DNA from: SAR86 cluster bacterium
Lineage (GTDB): Bacteria > Pseudomonadota > Gammaproteobacteria > Pseudomonadales > Pseudohongiellaceae
Direction: 5' to 3'
Assembly: GCA_002746215.1 (NCBI GenBank)
Contig: NVWI01000010.1
Location: 93,688 to 129,498 of the forward strand
DNA: 35,811 bases
This document shows positions 22,959 through 31,324 of this stretch, in pieces (positions within the stretch are counted from its first letter, which is position 1; each line of letters starts with the position of its first letter). The notes under the pieces are model-generated. The model was not told the origin of the DNA and did no database searches. It saw nothing but the letters and a program-made list of their open reading frames with translations. The position numbers and the translations under genes were made by a program.

Positions 22959-24143
22959 ATGAAATTAATTATCAAATTACTGCTCGGAATAGTTGCCGGA
23001 TTATTAATTGGTTTGTTTGCCCCAGAGGGGGTTGTCCGTCTTTTAGTGACTATCCAGACGGTTATTGGTGCATTTATTGTATTCCTCATTCCTTTTATTA
23101 TTTTGTTTTTTATTGCTCATGGTATATCCAGCCTTCCACATTCATCCGGTAGGCTTTTAGGCTTAACCATAGTCTCTGCTTATGTATCAACAATCGTAGC
23201 AACCTTAATTGCCTGTTCGATTGCACTTATTTTGCTTCCAACTTTATTAAATGGCATAGATCCTGAATCAGTAAATGTTCAGGCAAAAGAAATTATGCCT
23301 TTTATAGAATTTAGAGTGGAACCCGTAATGGGTGTCATTACTGCCTTATTAACTGCATTTTTGTTTGGCATTGGTATTCAGCTTACGGCTTCCAGCGTGA
23401 AGACGACGGCATTAAAAGATATGGTAGCGCAGGGCAAACTAATCGTTGAAATTGCGATAAGAAAAGTCGTGATACCACTTCTACCTTTTTATATTGCCGG
23501 TATTTTTACTGACCTGGCTGCCAATGGCACTGCCTTTGTCTACCTCTATACTTTTGCCAAAGTTTTAGTATTGGTAATCGTGTTGCATTGGTTATGGATT
23601 CTGGTGCTTTATGCTATTGCGGCGATGGTCTCCGGTAGAAACATGTTTAGTTTAATTAAGGTTATGTTGCCGGCATATGTAACGGCTATTGGCACGATGT
23701 CCAGTGCAGCAACGATCCCGGTTACACTGCGTCAGGCGCAAAAAAATAAAATTTCAGAACCTACACGCGAATTTGTGATTCCACTTTGTGCCTCAATTCA
23801 TTTATCCGGTAGTTCTATTACTATCATTACTTGTGCTGTTGCTGTGATGTTGTTGTCACCTTCTTTGCCGACACCGGGTTTGTTAATGCTGATTCCTTTT
23901 ATTCTTACTTTGGGTGTGATTACGATTGCCGCTCCGGGCGTTCCCGGCGGAACTATTTTGGCGGCACTCGGCATATTGGCGAGCATACTGGGTTTTGATG
24001 AGGCTACATTAGCTTTGATGATTGCTCTGTTTTTAGCTCAGGACAGTTTTGGTACAGCCTGTAATATATTGGGTGATGGTGCGATAGCTATCATCGTTGA
24101 TGCTGAAGCAGGTAATAATGCAGAGATAGTGGATAAGGCCTAA
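22959..24143 (+). CDS. dicarboxylate/amino acid:cation symporter (DAACS/SLC1)
   Basis: A 394-residue inner-membrane symporter of the glutamate/aspartate/C4-dicarboxylate family. Signature parts are the hairpin 1 serine-rich AIGTMSSAATIPVTL, the TM7 region CASIHLSGSSITI, hairpin 2 APGVPGGTILAALGIL, and TM8 QDSFGTACNILGDGAIAIIV (the NxxGD signature). The C terminus (DAEAGNNAEIVDK) is short. GAGG lies six bases upstream of the ATG. The next gene, metY, is 134 bp downstream. The substrate is probably acidic amino acid or dicarboxylate; the SLC1 arginine that separates these is not obvious here, so I leave it open. Confidence 0.93.
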   Translation: MKLIIKLLLGIVAGLLIGLFAPEGVVRLLVTIQTVIGAFIVFLIPFIILFFIAHGISSLPHSSGRLLGLTIVSAYVSTIVATLIACSIALILLPTLLNGIDPESVNVQAKEIMPFIEFRVEPVMGVITALLTAFLFGIGIQLTASSVKTTALKDMVAQGKLIVEIAIRKVVIPLLPFYIAGIFTDLAANGTAFVYLYTFAKVLVLVIVLHWLWILVLYAIAAMVSGRNMFSLIKVMLPAYVTAIGTMSSAATIPVTLRQAQKNKISEPTREFVIPLCASIHLSGSSITIITCAVAVMLLSPSLPTPGLLMLIPFILTLGVITIAAPGVPGGTILAALGILASILGFDEATLALMIALFLAQDSFGTACNILGDGAIAIIVDAEAGNNAEIVDKA

Positions 24144-24277
24144 AGGTTACAAGGGGAAATTATATTCATAGTTGCCAGAACTTGAGCTAAAGGTAATATA
24201 GGCTTCTGAACTTGTCTGAATTATCAGTCTTTAAAAAACACATAGCTTAGAAATAAAATTTAAATAGAGGAAGAGAA

Positions 24278-25552
24278 ATGAAATTAGAAACCATAGCCCT
24301 CCATTCCGGATATGACGGTGACCCGGCAACCAACGCAGCCACAACACCAATATATCAAACCACTTCCTATACTTTTGATAATACTCAGCATGGTGCAGAT
24401 TTATTTAACCTGGCGGTACCAGGCAATATTTATACACGCATTATGAACCCAACGACGGCGGTGCTTGAAGCACGCTTGGCTGAAATGGAAGGAGGTATTG
24501 GTGCGCTGGCTGTTGCTTCTGGCATGGCTGCGATTACTTATGCAATTCAGGCCATCACTAGAGTTGGCAGCAATATTGTCAGCACCTCTCAGCTCTATGG
24601 TGGCACTTACAATTTTTTTGCGCATACCTTGCCCGCTCAAGGGGTAGAAACGCATTTTGCGTCGTTCGATGATCATGCAGGCCTAGAAGCCTTAATTGAT
24701 GAAAATACCAAAGCGCTTTTTTGTGAAACCATCGGTAACCCGGCAGGTAATGTTGTCGATATTGAAGCACTTGCCGATATCGCGCATCGGCATGGTATTC
24801 CTCTAATCGTTGATAACACCGTTGCCACACCTTTTTTATGCAAGGTTTTTGATTTCGGTGCGGATATTTCCATTCACTCTCTAACCAAATACATCGGTGG
24901 TCATGGCACGTCAATAGGCGGCATTATTATTGATTCAGGAAAATTTGATTGGTCCGCCCATAAAGAAAGATACCCAATGCTAAATGAGCCAGACCCTTCT
25001 TATCATGGCGTGGTATATACCGAGGCGCTTGGAGAGGCCGCTTATATTGGTCGTTGTCGTGTTGTGCCTTTGCGTAATACGGGCGCTGCTTTATCACCGC
25101 TCAATGCCTTCCAGCTTATGCAAGGATTAGAGACCTTGGGTTTACGAATGGAACGCCATTGTGAAAATGCGCTTAAAGTCGCGGAATATTTAGAAGCACA
25201 TGTCCAAGTTGAATGGGTTGGTTATGCCGGTTTGAAATCCAGCCCTTATTATGAAATTTGCCAGAAAATAGTGGGTGGTCGCCCATCAGGAATTCTGGTA
25301 TTTGGCATTAAAGGCGGTGAAGCTGCAGGGGCTAAATTTATTGATGCATTGCAGATGATATTGCGTTTAGTGAATATTGGTGATGCAAAATCTTTAGCTT
25401 GTCATCCAGCATCGACTACTCACAGACAGTTAAATGATGCTGAGCTAGCAACAGCTGGCGTCAGCAAAGAAATGATTCGTTTGTCGATAGGCATTGAGCA
25501 TATCGATGATATTCTTGCCGATATTGAGCAGGCCTTGAAGGCAGCAAAGTAA
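24278..25552 (+). CDS. metY: O-acetylhomoserine (thiol)-lyase / aminocarboxypropyltransferase
   Basis: A 424-residue PLP enzyme of the Cys/Met metabolism class that makes homocysteine directly from O-acetylhomoserine and sulfide. Motifs: ATTPIYQTTSYTF, YTRIMNPTT, SGMAAITYA (PLP phosphate region), IPLIVDNTVATPFLCKV, the PLP lysine K204 in SLTKYIGGHG, and the C-terminal SLACHPASTTH and IRLSIGIEHIDDI. Length fits MetY and exceeds MetB/MetZ. The ribosome site is AGAGGAAGAG before ATG 24278. I see no SAM or SAH riboswitch in the 134-bp leader. A strong terminator follows, so it is a single-gene unit. Confidence 0.95.
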   Translation: MKLETIALHSGYDGDPATNAATTPIYQTTSYTFDNTQHGADLFNLAVPGNIYTRIMNPTTAVLEARLAEMEGGIGALAVASGMAAITYAIQAITRVGSNIVSTSQLYGGTYNFFAHTLPAQGVETHFASFDDHAGLEALIDENTKALFCETIGNPAGNVVDIEALADIAHRHGIPLIVDNTVATPFLCKVFDFGADISIHSLTKYIGGHGTSIGGIIIDSGKFDWSAHKERYPMLNEPDPSYHGVVYTEALGEAAYIGRCRVVPLRNTGAALSPLNAFQLMQGLETLGLRMERHCENALKVAEYLEAHVQVEWVGYAGLKSSPYYEICQKIVGGRPSGILVFGIKGGEAAGAKFIDALQMILRLVNIGDAKSLACHPASTTHRQLNDAELATAGVSKEMIRLSIGIEHIDDILADIEQALKAAK

Positions 25553-25596
25553 GTAGCAATAAAATAACAAAATCTAGAGCTAAAAAATCAGCCAAT

Positions 25597-25635
25597 AAAA
25601 AGGGCGAAGTGTATTTTAAATACTTCGCCCTTTTT
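25597..25635. terminator. bidirectional rho-independent terminator
   Basis: Arms AAAAAGGGCGAAG (25597-25609) and CTTCGCCCTTTTT (25623-25635) pair perfectly over 13 bp, and the stem continues with AT pairs inside. A-run and T-run flank both sides, so it serves metY on the plus strand and the convergent anchor-protein gene on the minus strand. Confidence 0.92.
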
Positions 25636-25671
25636 ATACCTGCTTACACTTACACAGGTGTAACGTGCCTT

Positions 25672-26322
25672 TTAAAAAATACCGTAATCAATGATCTCGT
25701 TATAATAACCAGTGACATTCAAGGTGATGGTTACGGGTTCTTCATTAATGTTTAAAAACAGCCAGCCATGCTCGCCATAAAAGGGAGCAGTTAAGGAACC
25801 GCTACTTTTATTGAGGCCTTCTTGCCTCTCTTTATAGCGAACAAAAAAGTCTGGACCAAAAGATGCTTCGTGGCCGTGGAAGTCGAAATACACATTCTCG
25901 CCACCAACAACTTCCCAGGAATAGATAATAACTTTACCCTCATCCAGTACGGTTTTAATTTCTGTTTGCTCGAAAGCGCCTAATTCAATCGTCATACTCA
26001 TTGTGCGTGCTGTTTCTGTTTGATCCTGGAATACAGAGGGGTTTGGCAGGGCTACCGGGTCACCAAACATGGGGATTTCAATTTCACGAACGACTTCGTT
26101 GCCGCCAATAATGTCGATAATTTCAATTGTTTCATAAGGCTCTTCAGCCAGATCGTTTAATCCCGTTAATTCACCGAAGCCAGTTGGATCAATGCCGTAC
26201 TCAGCCGGCAATACAACTAATACCAAGAGAACCAGCGCCCCAATAATAGTTGCCGTAGTTGCCTTTAGTAAATTAGCAGTTGAAGGTGCTTCAACTTCAG
26301 GGTTTGAATTATTCTCACTCAT
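25672..26322 (-). CDS. single-pass membrane-anchored protein, HupE-associated
   Basis: A 216-residue protein with one N-terminal membrane segment (about 23-42, ATIIGALVLLVLVVLP) and a soluble part expected outside the membrane. The outer domain has an acidic first half and a beta-rich C-terminal half with YFDFHGHEASFGPDFFVRY and GSLTAPFYGEHGWLFLN, a cluster of histidines that may bind metal. Such genes are often labelled 'transmembrane anchor protein' and sit next to HupE/UreJ genes, as here. GAGG precedes the ATG. Probably co-transcribed with hupE-like 26389-27081 (66-bp gap), which is upstream on the same strand. A metal-handling role is inference from the neighbour and the His cluster. Confidence 0.75.
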   Translation of the reverse strand: MSENNSNPEVEAPSTANLLKATTATIIGALVLLVLVVLPAEYGIDPTGFGELTGLNDLAEEPYETIEIIDIIGGNEVVREIEIPMFGDPVALPNPSVFQDQTETARTMSMTIELGAFEQTEIKTVLDEGKVIIYSWEVVGGENVYFDFHGHEASFGPDFFVRYKERQEGLNKSSGSLTAPFYGEHGWLFLNINEEPVTITLNVTGYYNEIIDYGIF

Positions 26323-26388
26323 TTTTTTTCCTCAATATTCTGCAAACTTTATTAAAATGATTTCGGCCAGACTATTTTCCAGGGTGTC

Positions 26389-27081
26389 TCAGGCTGTAAA
26401 GTAACCGGTTAATTGATAACCGACTAGCATAAACCCTGCGGTCATGATCACAAGATTGGTTGCTACGGCCCCCTTTATGAAACTGTCATGCTGCCGCCAT
26501 AATTGAAAGGCAAGCAGAATAAATGTCAGAGCAGCCAGTTGTCCCAGTTCAACGCCTATATTGAAACTGAGCATGTTACCTACCAGGCCTTCCGGAGATA
26601 GAGACAAGTCTTGAAGCTTGGTAGATAGTCCAAAGCCATGCACCAGACCAAATAAAAACACGGCAGCTTTAGTGTTTATGTTAATGCCAAGACGTTTAAA
26701 GCCGCCGATATTTTCAAAGCCTTTGTAAACTACGGATAAGCCAATAAATGCATCAACAATATAAGCATCAGCCCGAATCCCGCCGAGAATGCCCGTCAAC
26801 AGGGTCAAGCTATGTCCAATGGCAAAAAGACTGACATAAAGTGCAACGTCTTTCAGGCGGTATAAAAAGAAAATCACACCAGCAAGAAACAACAAATGAT
26901 CATAACCGGTAAACATGTGCTTGGCGCCAAGGTACAGGTAAGGAAAAAAACTAAAGCCTGTAACGCCTTCTAGGAAAGCTGCATCTTCTCCGGAGACTCC
27001 ATGAGCAAATGCTGCGCCAGTAAAAATCAATAAAGGCAGGAAGCTTAATAAGGAAAGTTTGTGTTTTTCAATTAGTTTCAT
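26389..27081 (-). CDS. HupE/UreJ family membrane protein
   Basis: A 230-residue membrane protein with a signal-like N terminus (cleavage after about A26, AFA-HGVSG) and about six hydrophobic segments. The family signature LGAKHMFTGYDHLLFLAGV (His and Asp in the first segment), FAIGHSLTL, and FGLVHGFGLS (conserved H-G) are all present. HupE and UreJ proteins transport nickel or cobalt for hydrogenase and urease. Neither enzyme is in this window; the cobalt-type nitrile hydratase 11 kb away is the only Co enzyme seen here. Substrate is therefore open (Ni, Co or another metal). Confidence 0.88.
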   Translation of the reverse strand: MKLIEKHKLSLLSFLPLLIFTGAAFAHGVSGEDAAFLEGVTGFSFFPYLYLGAKHMFTGYDHLLFLAGVIFFLYRLKDVALYVSLFAIGHSLTLLTGILGGIRADAYIVDAFIGLSVVYKGFENIGGFKRLGININTKAAVFLFGLVHGFGLSTKLQDLSLSPEGLVGNMLSFNIGVELGQLAALTFILLAFQLWRQHDSFIKGAVATNLVIMTAGFMLVGYQLTGYFTA

Positions 27082-27205
27082 AAGTTACTAAATATTTATT
27101 TAATTAATAAAAGATTCTACTCTGACAAGGTGTCTTTGTAACCCATATGGCTTTAATCAGGAAGAATGCAGAGCGCAGTTTCATATTTCTTCCGCATTGT
27201 ATTTT

Positions 27206-28522
27206 TTAAAGTAAAACCAGCGCTAAAATTTGCACTATTAGCAGCCCCGTAAACCCCATTATCATGCTGGCAATCGTATGTGTTTTTAAAGCGGTTGCTG
27301 TATCCATGTTTGAAAATTTTGCTATAACCCAAAAGTAAGAATCGTTGACATGAGAAACGGTTATTGAACCCGCGCCAATAACCAGAACAACTAGCGCTTT
27401 ACCAAGGGTGGAATCAAAGCCTAAAGCTGTCATAAGGGGAACCATAATTGCAGCGGTTGTGATAATGGCAACGGTGGATGATCCTTGAGCAGTCTTTAAA
27501 AAAGCGGCTATCAAAAATGGAATCAACATACCGAATGCGCCGAGATCAACAAAGTTACTGGCTATCTCACTCAGGTTTGTTTCGCGCAATACAGCACCAA
27601 AAGCGCCGCCAGCACCCGTAATCAAAATTATTAGTCCGGCTTTTTTTAAGGCTTCTTCAAGCCAGAGGTGTTGGATTTTTTTTCCGCTGCGAACCATTAA
27701 AAAAGAAAGCACGGCGCCAATAAGCAGGGCGATGATGGGGTCGCCAATGAAGACAAAAAAGTTAAATATGCCGTTTTCACCGAGTGGTGATGATGGCAGT
27801 TGGGCAATTGATTTTATCGCGATTAACACGATAGGTAAGAGAATTGGCATGATAGCTAAGGCGAATGAAGGCGGTGTTTGTTGGTTTTCTGCCTCCTCGC
27901 TAAGTTCGAACTCAATAACATAATGACTACAGCCCTTGCTCGCCCAAAGTATAGCGACCAACATCACAGGAATAGACACGACTATACCGAGTATTAAGAC
28001 CCAACCTATATCGGCGCCAAGCGTTGCAGCTGCTGCAAGCGGTCCCGGAGTCGGAGGCACAAAAACATGAGTCGCATACAAACCGGATGCCAGCGATACA
28101 GTAAGTACGGCCAGTGGAATATTGGCGCGTTTGGAGATTGCCTTATTAAGTGCTGACAGGACAATAAAGCCTGAATCACAAAACACCGGAATGGAGACGA
28201 TATAGCCGGTTAATCCGATTGATAGTGGGGCATGTTTTTCGCCAACACTGTCTAAGATTTTATTGGCTAGTACTTTAGCCCCGCCACTTCTATCAAGGTA
28301 TTCACCTATGATGGCGCCTGCTGCGATGACAATGCCAATGCTTCTTAGGGTGGCGCCAAACCCATCAGCAAGAGAGTTCATTAAATTAGCAGGCGTTAGC
28401 CCGCCAACAAACCCTATAAATAAAGCACCAAATAAAAGACCCAAAAATGGGTGTAGTTGAAATTTAATCGTTAGCCATACAATGACGGCGACGGTGATAA
28501 GTAGCCAAAGAAAAATAATCAT
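27206..28522 (-). CDS. GntP family permease (gluconate:H+ symporter type)
   Basis: A 438-residue permease with about twelve membrane segments. Family stretches are FLGLLFGALFIGF, AAGAIIGEYLDRSGGAKVLA, IPVFCDSGFIVLSALNKAI, LYATHVFVPPTPGPLAAA, LIPFLIAAFLKTAQGSSTVAIIT and GSITVSHVNDSYFWVIAKFS. The length is normal. AGGA precedes the ATG. Family members take up gluconate or related sugar acids; a substrate cannot be fixed from sequence. With the plus-strand PQQ sugar dehydrogenase 1.2 kb away, periplasmic sugar oxidation followed by sugar-acid uptake is a reasonable but unproven pairing. Confidence 0.93.
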   Translation of the reverse strand: MIIFLWLLITVAVIVWLTIKFQLHPFLGLLFGALFIGFVGGLTPANLMNSLADGFGATLRSIGIVIAAGAIIGEYLDRSGGAKVLANKILDSVGEKHAPLSIGLTGYIVSIPVFCDSGFIVLSALNKAISKRANIPLAVLTVSLASGLYATHVFVPPTPGPLAAAATLGADIGWVLILGIVVSIPVMLVAILWASKGCSHYVIEFELSEEAENQQTPPSFALAIMPILLPIVLIAIKSIAQLPSSPLGENGIFNFFVFIGDPIIALLIGAVLSFLMVRSGKKIQHLWLEEALKKAGLIILITGAGGAFGAVLRETNLSEIASNFVDLGAFGMLIPFLIAAFLKTAQGSSTVAIITTAAIMVPLMTALGFDSTLGKALVVLVIGAGSITVSHVNDSYFWVIAKFSNMDTATALKTHTIASMIMGFTGLLIVQILALVLL

Positions 28523-28640
28523 TTTAATTCCTGTTACTGCTGGCTTGTTTCAAGGTTTTACTAAGCATAACGAGATTCTAACTGAGAAAATATAGAAAAG
28601 GTCGAGGCAGGCTAAATGAGTTGAATGTAGATTTCATGCT

Positions 28641-29570
28641 TTAGGTAACCAGTAAGACAAAAATACTACTCGTGAAGACAGAAAGCATTGCTGAGATAAC
28701 AACAGCTGAGGCTACCTGGCTTTCACACGCTCGATATTTAAGTGAAAAAATATAGGGGCCGATGCCTACTGGCATAGATGACAACAATACTGCAGTACCT
28801 GCCCATAAGGGATTAACCTGAAATATGTGAAAGAGAAATATATATACCAGCGTTGGTAGTAATAAGAGTTTCATGATGACGATAATCATCGTACTGCGAA
28901 GATTTCCAGTAATTTTATAGCGTGTTAGCGCGCCTCCCAGAGCAAATAATGCCATTGGTGAAGCCGCTTGTGCGATGAGGTCAAGCGTATTTAAAATTGC
29001 AGTGTGTAGAGGAATGTTTAAAAGATTGACGGTTATTCCGGCAAGCAAGCTTCCCGTAATGGGGTGTGTCACCAGGTCTTTTACAACACTGACTAAGTGC
29101 CGCAGGATTGAGGTTGAAGACTCTTTTCTAGCTTCGGCAATAATAGTGCCGAATGTGAATAAAAGAATATTATGGGTCGAAATGATAATGAAAAGTGGAA
29201 GGAAAGCTTCATCACCAAAAACCTGAATGCAAAATGGAATGCCAATAACTGTAACGTTTGAGTAGGCACCTCCCATACCAAATACGCTATATTGAACATT
29301 GCTGTAGTTAAGAAATAATTTCCCGATCAGCATTCCCAGTAGATAAACGATCAATATAGAACTATAAAACCCTCCCATGAGATTCCAGTCTATAAAGTCA
29401 GGAAATATTGTTGTGGCCGTGCCGTTAAAAAGTAAACAGGGGATTAAAAAACTAAAAGAAACTTTTTCCAGAGTGACCCCATTGGCATTGGATAAAAGTT
29501 TCTTATAGCGAACTAGATAACCGATTATTGCAATAGCAACAACAGGAAAAATAGTACTAATTAGTTGCAT
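28641..29570 (-). CDS. AEC family transporter (auxin efflux carrier-like)
   Basis: A 309-residue membrane protein, ten predicted hydrophobic segments in two halves. It starts MQLISTIFPVVAIAIIGYLVR, with FLIPCLLFNGTA, FGMGGAYSNVTVIGIPF (family-typical NxxxxGxP region), HPITGSLLAGITVNLL and the second repeat PMALFALGGALTRY and MPVGIGPYIFSLKY. Bacterial AEC members transport malate, malonate or other small carboxylates. Its own start ATG has no strong ribosome site. Separated from the GntP gene by 118 bp on the same strand. Confidence 0.92.
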   Translation of the reverse strand: MQLISTIFPVVAIAIIGYLVRYKKLLSNANGVTLEKVSFSFLIPCLLFNGTATTIFPDFIDWNLMGGFYSSILIVYLLGMLIGKLFLNYSNVQYSVFGMGGAYSNVTVIGIPFCIQVFGDEAFLPLFIIISTHNILLFTFGTIIAEARKESSTSILRHLVSVVKDLVTHPITGSLLAGITVNLLNIPLHTAILNTLDLIAQAASPMALFALGGALTRYKITGNLRSTMIIVIMKLLLLPTLVYIFLFHIFQVNPLWAGTAVLLSSMPVGIGPYIFSLKYRACESQVASAVVISAMLSVFTSSIFVLLVT

Positions 29571-29718
29571 AAGATATTGGTTTTACAAATATGAGCGGGT
29601 GCGTATGTTAGCATAAGTCAGGTGGAACTAAGGTCAGGTTTGGACTATAGATGCCGTGAAGTAGACTTTGTATAAATTATATATGTATAAATATTTTGTA
29701 TGGTTTTAGCTATTTTAA

Positions 29719-31248
29719 ATGAGAAAAAGTATGCGTTTGTTTAAAGAGAGTGCGGTAAAACTTAGGATAGCTGTAGTGATGTTATGGAGCGTTAATATTG
29801 CTATGGCGCAAATTAACAACCCGTTTTCAGAGCCTATTCAAAAGCAGGGTTTGAGTGTTGAAATCAGGCAGTTGACTCAGCTACCTGATACGAGTGGGAT
29901 GTATTCAGCAGAAAAAGATCGCCTTTATGCCGCTATAGCAAGAATTGGTTTTGTGCGAGAACTCTCTGATGGTCGTCGCTTTGTCAACGATGCTCGGGGC
30001 CAGCTTTATTTTTTGGAGAATGGCACTGAATCTTTACTGTATCTCAATATGGCCGAACGGTTTCCTAATACCGGTTATCTGGACTTACAGAGTGGATTTA
30101 TTGGCTTCGATTTTCATCCTGATTTTTTAACGAATGGCTTGTTCTATACCATTCATCTTGAAAATCGAGCAGCAGACAGCCCATCGCCAGATTTTGTGCC
30201 TCCAGGATTTACTGCCGCCGATGCTCCTTATCACAGCGTTATTACTGAATGGCGGGCAGATGACCCCTCAGCGCCCATGTTTTCGGGTTCCCAGCGCGAA
30301 ATTTTTCGTGGCGGGCAGGTGGTTAATTCATTTTTTCATCCCTTTGGCTTCGTAGGCTTTAATCCGACTTCTGAGCCTGGGGATCCTGATTATGCTTTGC
30401 TCTATACCAGTGGCAGTGATCTGGGATTCAGTAATGGCGGCGGACCAAATTCTGTAAACCCCGGACAGTTACAAAGACTGGATACATTGACCGGTGCAAT
30501 CCTGCGGATAGATCCACGCAGCCCTGCTGAGACCGGCGGTGAAAAGGGCATGGGTGATTACACAATTCCTGCGATTAACCTTTATGCCAGAGATGGAGAC
30601 CCAGCAACTTTTGGCGAAATTTATGCCCATGGTTTTCGTAATGCCCATCGCCTTAGCTGGGATTACTCGGACGGCACAATGTTCGCTGCTGATATTGGCA
30701 TGAGTCAGGTTGAGGAAATTAACATAGTTGTTGAAGGCCATAATTATGGCTGGATGCAACGCGAAGGTATTTTTGATAATGCCGTGAATTACCCTGAAGG
30801 GGGTTTGGGCCTGGTTTACTCGTTGGCGGACGAAATCCTCAATGGCGAAGTTAATGATGGCTTTACTTATCCTGTGGCCATGTATGATCACACAGAAGGT
30901 TTGGCGGTTACGGCAGGTTTTGCTTATCGGGGCAGTGCGCCGGCATTACAGGGTAAATTTATCTTTGGTGATATCCAGAGGGGTCGACTTTTTGCAGCTG
31001 ACCTGGCCGAATTGAAAGCGGCGGATGACGGTATTCCAAGTACGGTTGCTGCAATCGAAGAAATTCAACTGTATCAAGTTGATGCAAATGGCGTTCGTAG
31101 CGATGTTGATTTTTGGGCGTTAATTGAAGCAGTAAAAGGTGAATCAATAAGTCGAGCTGACCTGCAAATTAGCGAGGGTCGTGATGGTGTAATTTTTATT
31201 ACCTCAAGACAGGATGGCGTTATCAGGGTCTTGGGTTCTGCAGAATAA
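29719..31248 (+). CDS. exported PQQ-dependent sugar (glucose/sorbosone-type) dehydrogenase
   Basis: A 509-residue six-bladed beta-propeller enzyme, predicted to oxidise an aldose or related alcohol with PQQ in the periplasm. The signal peptide ends near A30 (AMA-QIN). Diagnostic stretches are GFIGFDFHPDFLTNGLFYT, HSVITEWRA, LDTLTGAILRIDPR, IYAHGFRNAHRLSWD, ADIGMSQVEEINIV, GHNYGWMQREG, PVAMYDHTEGLAVTAGFAYRG and LQGKFIFGDIQRGRLF. The histidine of FHPDF and that of HGFRN are in expected positions. ATG 29719 and ATG 29731 are both possible. PQQ biosynthesis genes are not in the window. A long inverted repeat follows the stop. Confidence 0.9.
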   Translation: MRKSMRLFKESAVKLRIAVVMLWSVNIAMAQINNPFSEPIQKQGLSVEIRQLTQLPDTSGMYSAEKDRLYAAIARIGFVRELSDGRRFVNDARGQLYFLENGTESLLYLNMAERFPNTGYLDLQSGFIGFDFHPDFLTNGLFYTIHLENRAADSPSPDFVPPGFTAADAPYHSVITEWRADDPSAPMFSGSQREIFRGGQVVNSFFHPFGFVGFNPTSEPGDPDYALLYTSGSDLGFSNGGGPNSVNPGQLQRLDTLTGAILRIDPRSPAETGGEKGMGDYTIPAINLYARDGDPATFGEIYAHGFRNAHRLSWDYSDGTMFAADIGMSQVEEINIVVEGHNYGWMQREGIFDNAVNYPEGGLGLVYSLADEILNGEVNDGFTYPVAMYDHTEGLAVTAGFAYRGSAPALQGKFIFGDIQRGRLFAADLAELKAADDGIPSTVAAIEEIQLYQVDANGVRSDVDFWALIEAVKGESISRADLQISEGRDGVIFITSRQDGVIRVLGSAE

Positions 31249-31267
31249 AAGTCAAAATCAGCATAGA

Positions 31268-31319
31268 AAGCCTTCTACAGATAAGTAAAATAAATAATTT
31301 ATTTATCTGTAGAAGGCTT
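31268..31319. terminator. 17-bp inverted repeat between convergent genes
   Basis: AAGCCTTCTACAGATAA (31268-31284) and its perfect reverse complement (31303-31319) flank an 18-nt AT-rich loop that can extend the stem by a few weaker pairs. It lies between the PQQ dehydrogenase stop (31248) and the stop of the convergent SLC13 gene (31325). No clear U-tract follows on either strand, so a rho-independent terminator is plausible but not textbook; it could equally be an mRNA 3'-end stabiliser. Confidence 0.6.
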
Positions 31320-31324
31320 GCCTG

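Noticed and set aside
24144-24277. SAM, SAH or other methionine riboswitch upstream of metY
   Set aside because: I could not find a recognisable conserved core or the paired stems in the 134-bp leader; the region is AT-rich and mostly unstructured by eye.
13332-27081. A single cobalt system joining nitrile hydratase and HupE
   Set aside because: They are 11 kb apart with unrelated genes between and no shared regulatory motif that I can see; kept only as a question.
30469-30891. 140-residue minus-strand open frame
   Set aside because: It lies wholly inside the PQQ dehydrogenase gene, has no domain-like pattern and no ribosome site; a shadow frame.
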